Assembly: GCA_026985975.1 (NCBI GenBank) | Contig: JALSPL010000061.1 | Span: 1-5,014 of the forward strand | From: Anaerolineae bacterium | GTDB taxonomy: Bacteria; Chloroflexota; Anaerolineae; J102 | Length of the DNA stretch: 5,014 nucleotides | Direction: 5' to 3' | In this document: positions 4,923 through 5,014 of the stretch, one piece after another | Layout of the letters: every line of letters begins with the position of its first letter | Position numbering within the stretch: position 1 is the first letter of the stretch | Program-made: the position numbers and the translations under genes | Notes under the pieces: generated by a model | Databases searched by the model: none | Told to the model about the DNA's origin: nothing | The model's input: the letters and a program-made list of their open reading frames with translations, nothing else

Positions 4923-5014
4923 ATGCCCCCTCCCCGCATCTCCGTCGTCATTCCCCTCTACAATGAGGAAGAAGCTGTCGATGAGCTCTATCGTCAGCTC
5001 ACCGCGGCGCTGGA
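4923..5014 (+). CDS. Family 2 glycosyltransferase, N-terminal fragment cut by the window
   Basis: Thirty full codons are visible. The start RISVVIPLYNEEEAVDELY is the first beta strand and nucleotide-sugar loop of a GT-A fold GT2 enzyme, closest in style to dolichyl-phosphate-mannose synthase, GtrB and ArnC-like polyprenyl-phosphate glycosyltransferases. Those move a sugar from a nucleotide donor to a polyprenyl phosphate on the cytoplasmic face. The catalytic Asp motifs and any membrane helices lie outside the window, so the subgroup is not certain. The ATG at 4923 is the first plausible start: no ATG or GTG in this frame is seen after the predicted transcription start. There is no Shine-Dalgarno; the leader is the G-free repeat plus a C-rich stretch. 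It is divergent from the GT39 gene, a natural user of a polyprenyl-phosphate sugar. Confidence 0.85.
   Translation, partial: MPPPRISVVIPLYNEEEAVDELYRQLTAAL

Overview
The window looks like a bacterial chromosomal segment of moderate to high GC. The polyprenyl synthase carries a DDILGIWG second Asp-rich motif, the L25 is the long CTC form, and a GT39-type transferase stands beside a GT2 gene. Together these suggest Chloroflexota (Anaerolineae-like), but this is inference from protein style and no search was run. There are no rRNA or tRNA genes, transposases, CRISPR arrays or phage genes.

Layout. (a) 1-765 (+): 3' part of a trans-isoprenyl diphosphate synthase, open at the window edge. (b) 849-1475 (-): ribosomal protein L25/CTC, convergent with (a), with a strong intrinsic terminator at 778-813 on its own strand. 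(c) 1565 to about 2056 (-): an unrecognised protein of about seven 15-residue repeats (likely a small beta-solenoid) followed by a C-terminal membrane helix. (d) About 2057-2375: a divergent control region with one good sigma-70-like promoter per strand and an inverted repeat between them. (e) 2376-2657 (+): a small YtxH-like membrane/coiled-coil protein, with a strong Shine-Dalgarno and a strong terminator at 2685-2717. (f) 2721-4763 (-): a 680-residue GT-C/GT39-type membrane glycosyltransferase with a large C-terminal extramembrane domain. (g) 4764-4922: a second divergent control region with a promoter per strand and a perfect octanucleotide repeat whose minus strand is a canonical G-quadruplex motif. 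(h) 4923 to the right edge (+): the first 30 codons of a GT2 glycosyltransferase.

How the genes may work together. GT2 enzymes of the dolichyl-phosphate-sugar synthase type make polyprenyl-phosphate sugars, and GT39-type enzymes use them outside the membrane. The divergent GT2/GT39 pair could therefore be a donor maker and donor user. The isoprenyl synthase is about 2 kb from the GT39 gene, separated by unrelated genes on both strands, and its motif suggests a short C20 product, so a direct link to the lipid carrier is not supported. The YtxH-like and repeat proteins share a divergent promoter region and both have a membrane helix, so they may be envelope proteins expressed together.

The least explained items are the 15-residue repeat protein and the G-free repeat leader of the GT2 gene. 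Both genes flanking the repeat lack a Shine-Dalgarno, whereas the L25 and YtxH genes have clear ones.
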